From Flavobacteriaceae bacterium (GTDB taxonomy: Bacteria; Bacteroidota; Bacteroidia; Flavobacteriales; Flavobacteriaceae): a DNA stretch of 36,936 nucleotides. A program made the position numbers and the translations under genes. The stretch lies in NCBI GenBank assembly GCA_015494075.1, contig WGBX01000171.1:1-36936 (forward strand). Reading direction: 5' to 3'. The notes beneath the pieces are model-generated. The model was not told where the DNA came from, made no database searches, and saw nothing but the letters and a program-made list of their open reading frames with translations. Below are positions 34,128 through 36,936 of the stretch, in pieces; position 1 is the first letter of the stretch, and every line of letters begins with the position of its first letter.

Positions 34128-35372
34128 TTATTTTAAATAACCAAAAAATAGGTAGGTAACTAATATGGCGGCAATAATACCTGCAATATCCGCTACAATA
34201 CCTGCGGTAGCTGCATAGCGGGTTTTTTTAATACCTACTGAGCCAAAATATACAGCTAAAACATAAAAAGTTGTTTCGGTGCTACCTTGTAGTATTGAAG
34301 TCAGATGACCAACAAAACTATCGACACCATGGTCAACCCAACTTTCGACCATGGCAGCTCTTGCACCACCTCCCGTTAAAGGTTTCATAAATGCAGTCGG
34401 TAAGCCATCAACAAAGCGAGTGTCAACACCTATGTGCATAAAAATAAATTTAAATAAATCGAGAATGTAATCCATAGCACCTGATGCTGTAAAAACCCCA
34501 ATGGCTGCCAACATAGCTACTAAATAAGGTATGATACTTACAGCTACCTGAAAGCCGTCTTTTGCACCTTCAATAAAAGCATCGTAGATATTGATTTTTT
34601 TTAATAAAGCAATACTGATAAAAGCAATTATGATAGAAAATAAAATAATATTACTTAATAAATTGGTGAAAACACTTATTTTTTCAGGATCATTTAAATA
34701 ATATACATAACCGGCTATCCCACCTATAAGAAGTGTCATGCCGCCTAAATAGGCTAAAATAACTTTATCAAACAAATTTATCTTTTGTATAAAAGCTGTA
34801 TAAATTAAACCAACTAAACTCGATATAAAAGTTGCGATCAAAATAGGTAGAAACACATCGGTAGGATTAGCAGAACCTTTCATGGTTCGTAAGGCTAAAA
34901 TACTAACCGGAATAAGAGTCAATCCCGAAGTATTTAGTACTAAAAACATAATTTGAGCATCGCTGGCTTGATCTTTATGAGGATTTAAACTCTGCAAATC
35001 TTTCATAGCTTTTAACCCTAAAGGTGTTGCAGCGTTGTCTAATCCCAGCATGTTAGCCGAAAAATTCATCATCATTGATCCAATTGCAGGATGATTTTTA
35101 GGCACCTCAGGAAATAATCTTGTAAATAAAGGACTAACTAAGCGTGCTAATATTTGAATCATGCCTCCTTTTTCACCTATTTTCATAATACCCATCCATA
35201 GGGCTAAAATACCTGTTAATCCTAATGATAACTCAAATCCGAGTTTTGACCGCTCAAAGAGCGCTTTCATCATGGTTGAAAAAATAGTAACATCTCCAAG
35301 AAAGATCAATTTTATTAATCCAACAACAAAGGCAATTAAAAAAAAGCCGACCCATATATAATTTAGTGCCAT
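34128..35372 (-). CDS. SpmA-SpmB fusion (nucleoside-recognition/Gate domain) membrane protein
   Basis: This 414-residue polytopic membrane protein has two Gate-type domains. The first half (SpmA-like) contains LSLGLTGILALWMGIMKIGE, MMMNFSANMLGLDNAATPLG and FLVLNTSGLTLIP. The second half (SpmB-like, from about 255) contains GAKDGFQVAVSIIPYLVAML, FMKPLTGGGARAAMVE and STETTFYVLAVYFGSVG. In Bacillus the two are separate spore-core-dehydration proteins. Non-sporulating bacteria, including Bacteroidota, carry the fused form with an unknown transport role. All the conserved Asn/Gly/Pro motifs of both halves are intact. It lies 32 bases after the acetyltransferase-like gene and is probably in one operon with it. 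Confidence 0.87.
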   Translation of the reverse strand: MALNYIWVGFFLIAFVVGLIKLIFLGDVTIFSTMMKALFERSKLGFELSLGLTGILALWMGIMKIGEKGGMIQILARLVSPLFTRLFPEVPKNHPAIGSMMMNFSANMLGLDNAATPLGLKAMKDLQSLNPHKDQASDAQIMFLVLNTSGLTLIPVSILALRTMKGSANPTDVFLPILIATFISSLVGLIYTAFIQKINLFDKVILAYLGGMTLLIGGIAGYVYYLNDPEKISVFTNLLSNIILFSIIIAFISIALLKKINIYDAFIEGAKDGFQVAVSIIPYLVAMLAAIGVFTASGAMDYILDLFKFIFMHIGVDTRFVDGLPTAFMKPLTGGGARAAMVESWVDHGVDSFVGHLTSILQGSTETTFYVLAVYFGSVGIKKTRYAATAGIVADIAGIIAAILVTYLFFGYLK

Positions 35373-35404
35373 AGAATCTGATTAAAAGAAGTTCAAACGT
35401 TTTT

Positions 35405-36547
35405 TTAAACTTTGATAAATATCTTTTGTTTAAACATCCACCAAGCTACAAAGATATAAAAAATGACTACACTTAGAGCATATATTAATGATGCTAATGC
35501 GTTATCTCCAAGCCAAACAGTGTAGAAGTGTTGATATAACCATGCATGAATAGGCGTATGGGTACCTGGTATGTGTAGCATGTAAAAAGCTTTAGTTATA
35601 AATACTGATAAAGTGAAAATAGCAATAGCATTCATGCCAAGGTATTTAAAAATATTACCCCATTTGTTATAATTTAAAATATCGACAATAAAATAAATAG
35701 CGGCAAAAAACAGAAATGCTAAACCGCCTGTATATAATACATAGCTGCTTGTCCACAAGCGTTTATTTAAAGGGAAACTATGACTCCACCACCATCCTAT
35801 TAGCCATAAAAATAGGCCAATAACAATAAATAATATTAATTTGGCATATGGAGAAATACGACGGTTTATCAATAGAAGGCCTAAAAATATACCTAATAGT
35901 GTCGTCCCGATTGCCGGTAAAGTGCTAAACAAGCCTTCGGGATCATAGTCTCCTTGAACATATCCATCAACTTCATAATGTTTCCACATATGATTTTTGC
36001 CAAATACTTTTCGATCTATAACAGATGCCAAATTATGCTGTTTGGTGAGTTTGGGGACTTCACCATTAATTTTTATTTGAGTCATTGTATACCAGTAACC
36101 ACCTAAAATAACAATTAACATTATAAGATACCATTTCCAATTTTTTATTCGAACAAAAAACAATGCACTAATTAAGAATACTAAGCCTATGCGCTGCAAA
36201 ACGCCCGGCAGGCGTAAATGTGACAGGTCTTTAAAAAAAGGAAAATGAAAAGTTAGAGCAGCCAAAAATAATCCGATGAATATTATTTTTAAACTTCGAA
36301 TAATAATTTTTCGATATAAATTATGATGAACATATTGTCTTTTATTTCCATATGCAAAAACAATAGATGTACCTACAATAAATAAAAAGAAAGGAAAAAC
36401 AAGGTCAGTAGCAGTTAAACCATGCCATGCTGCATGCTCTAGAGGCCGAAAAATGTGCCTCCAAGTACCGGGTGTGTTAACCAATATCATAAATGCAATG
36501 GTTACGCCCCTGAAAATATCAATGGAAATAATTCGTTTAGCGTTCAT
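35405..36547 (-). CDS. Heparan-alpha-glucosaminide acetyltransferase-like membrane protein (DUF5009/DUF1624 type)
   Basis: This 380-residue protein has about ten transmembrane helices. The N-terminus reads RIISIDIFRGVTIAFMILVN and WHGLTATDLVFPFFLFIVG, the hallmark of the HGSNAT/YeiB-like acyltransferase group, with a conserved His in the loop before TATDLVFP (human HGSNAT uses an active-site His to pass acetyl groups across the membrane). PGVLQRIGLVFLISALFFV in the middle and FKYLGMNAIAIFTLSVFI near the end fit the family. It probably transfers an acetyl group from cytosolic acetyl-CoA to a periplasmic amino sugar; the substrate is unknown. Confidence 0.85.
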   Translation of the reverse strand: MNAKRIISIDIFRGVTIAFMILVNTPGTWRHIFRPLEHAAWHGLTATDLVFPFFLFIVGTSIVFAYGNKRQYVHHNLYRKIIIRSLKIIFIGLFLAALTFHFPFFKDLSHLRLPGVLQRIGLVFLISALFFVRIKNWKWYLIMLIVILGGYWYTMTQIKINGEVPKLTKQHNLASVIDRKVFGKNHMWKHYEVDGYVQGDYDPEGLFSTLPAIGTTLLGIFLGLLLINRRISPYAKLILFIVIGLFLWLIGWWWSHSFPLNKRLWTSSYVLYTGGLAFLFFAAIYFIVDILNYNKWGNIFKYLGMNAIAIFTLSVFITKAFYMLHIPGTHTPIHAWLYQHFYTVWLGDNALASLIYALSVVIFYIFVAWWMFKQKIFIKV

Positions 36548-36805
36548 TTGTTTGTTGCAATAAATATAGAAATATTTGGCAATAACTACCCTGATTTTTA
36601 ATACTTTCTGTGGTAATAAGATGTTTTTATTAATTTGTTAAATTATGGATTTCAAATAGACTATGAACTATATTTTAAGCTGTCTTTTTCTAAAAAATTT
36701 ATTGATATTTTAATCTTTAATTTCTAATTTTTAAAATGATAATCATAAATATCCTTTTAATCATTAATTTTATGTTAATTTCAGGATAACTCTCATTAGA
36801 TAGTC

Positions 36806-36813
36806 TATATTTG
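36806..36813 (+). promoter_or_regulatory. Promoter -7 box for the gene at the right edge
   Basis: TATATTTG is an exact TAnnTTTG box, 30 bases upstream of the ATG at 36844. No -33 TTG at the usual distance. The rest of the gap 36548-36843 is A/T-rich with no other recognisable element. Confidence 0.45.
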
Positions 36814-36843
36814 TTTTGCATATTAAATTATCAGATAACGACT

Positions 36844-36936
36844 ATGAAAAAACAAACACACAATTTTCACATTCCTGTCATGGGTGTTGCCTACACTATT
36901 GACACGCCTTTAAAAGTCGCGCCTTTAGGTATAGAT
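36844..36936 (+). CDS. 5' end of a conserved Bacteroidota protein, truncated by window edge
   Basis: An ATG follows a good -7 box and the frame is open for all 31 codons to the edge. The visible N-terminus contains HNFHIPVMGVAYTIDTPLKV. I recall large Bacteroidota proteins that open with almost this sequence, but I cannot name their function with certainty. No signal peptide is visible, so the product is probably cytosolic. Confidence 0.6.
   Translation, partial: MKKQTHNFHIPVMGVAYTIDTPLKVAPLGID

Noticed and set aside
36656-36808. ATAGACTAT (36656) and ATAGTCTAT (36800) as an inverted repeat
   Set aside because: The arms are nine A/T-rich bases more than 130 bases apart; chance explains this.
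1-36936. CRISPR arrays, tRNA genes, insertion sequences, integrases
   Set aside because: No regularly spaced repeats, no cloverleaf with CCA-type end, and no transposase or recombinase motif was seen on either strand.

Overview
This window is strongly A+T-rich and reads as chromosomal DNA from a member of the Bacteroidota, most likely Flavobacteriia. The evidence is of three kinds. The promoter -7 boxes have the form TAnnTTTG and classical Shine-Dalgarno sites are scarce. There is an ECF sigma / FecR / STN-TonB receptor set, together with many lipoproteins and DUF2490/OmpP1-type barrels. The proS - Tyr/Arg-rich lipoprotein - OmpP1 neighbourhood is, from memory, typical of flavobacteria. I found no tRNA, rRNA, CRISPR array, insertion sequence or integrase.

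Layout. (1) 1-1650, minus strand: an AbiE type IV toxin-antitoxin pair. The AbiEii toxin runs off the left edge. The antitoxin promoter overlaps a palindromic candidate operator, and the antitoxin appears to be translated from a near-leaderless message. (2) 1650-2238: no intact gene, only short broken coding remnants on the plus strand. (3) 2239-8699, minus strand: a tight six-gene run (small 4-TM protein, GT2 glycosyltransferase, DUF115-like protein, M1 aminopeptidase, EamA transporter, beta-helix surface protein). (4) 8779-11139: a large lipoprotein ending in a probable beta-propeller. (5) 11317-12186, plus: HMG-CoA lyase. (6) 12417-15230, minus: leuS. (7) 15382-18822, minus: a three-gene cassette of a DUF2490 outer-membrane protein, an unusual SIMIBI-type P-loop NTPase, and an ABC exporter half whose nucleotide-binding domain has lost its catalytic motifs. 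(8) 18898-24837: two lipoproteins (minus) divergent from an ECF sigma factor, a FecR-like regulator and an STN-containing TonB receptor (plus). (9) 24834-29007, minus: a HemD-like protein, an arginine-deiminase-like enzyme, a fructosamine-kinase-like protein and proS. (10) 29122-34005, plus: a Tyr/Arg-rich lipoprotein, an OmpP1-like barrel, an alkyltransferase-like protein lacking the acceptor cysteine, and fhs. (11) 34128-36547, minus: a SpmA-SpmB fusion and a heparan-alpha-glucosaminide acetyltransferase-like membrane protein. (12) 36844 to the end, plus: the start of a further gene.

The best candidate for an undescribed system is region 7. A P-loop NTPase with intact Walker A overlaps, and is probably translationally coupled to, an ABC-type membrane protein that has lost its own Walker A, signature motif and catalytic glutamate. 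The gene two bases upstream encodes an outer-membrane barrel. This suggests an envelope system in which the separate NTPase supplies or gates the energy. Region 8 next door is a cell-surface-signalling unit whose lipoproteins carry internal beta-repeats and an Asp/Cys-rich stretch; it is separated from region 7 by a strong terminator hairpin, so any functional link is only positional. Intergenic stretches of 100-300 bases at 11140-11316, 12187-12416, 15231-15381, 34006-34127 and 36548-36843 hold only the promoter or hairpin elements listed; I see nothing else in them.
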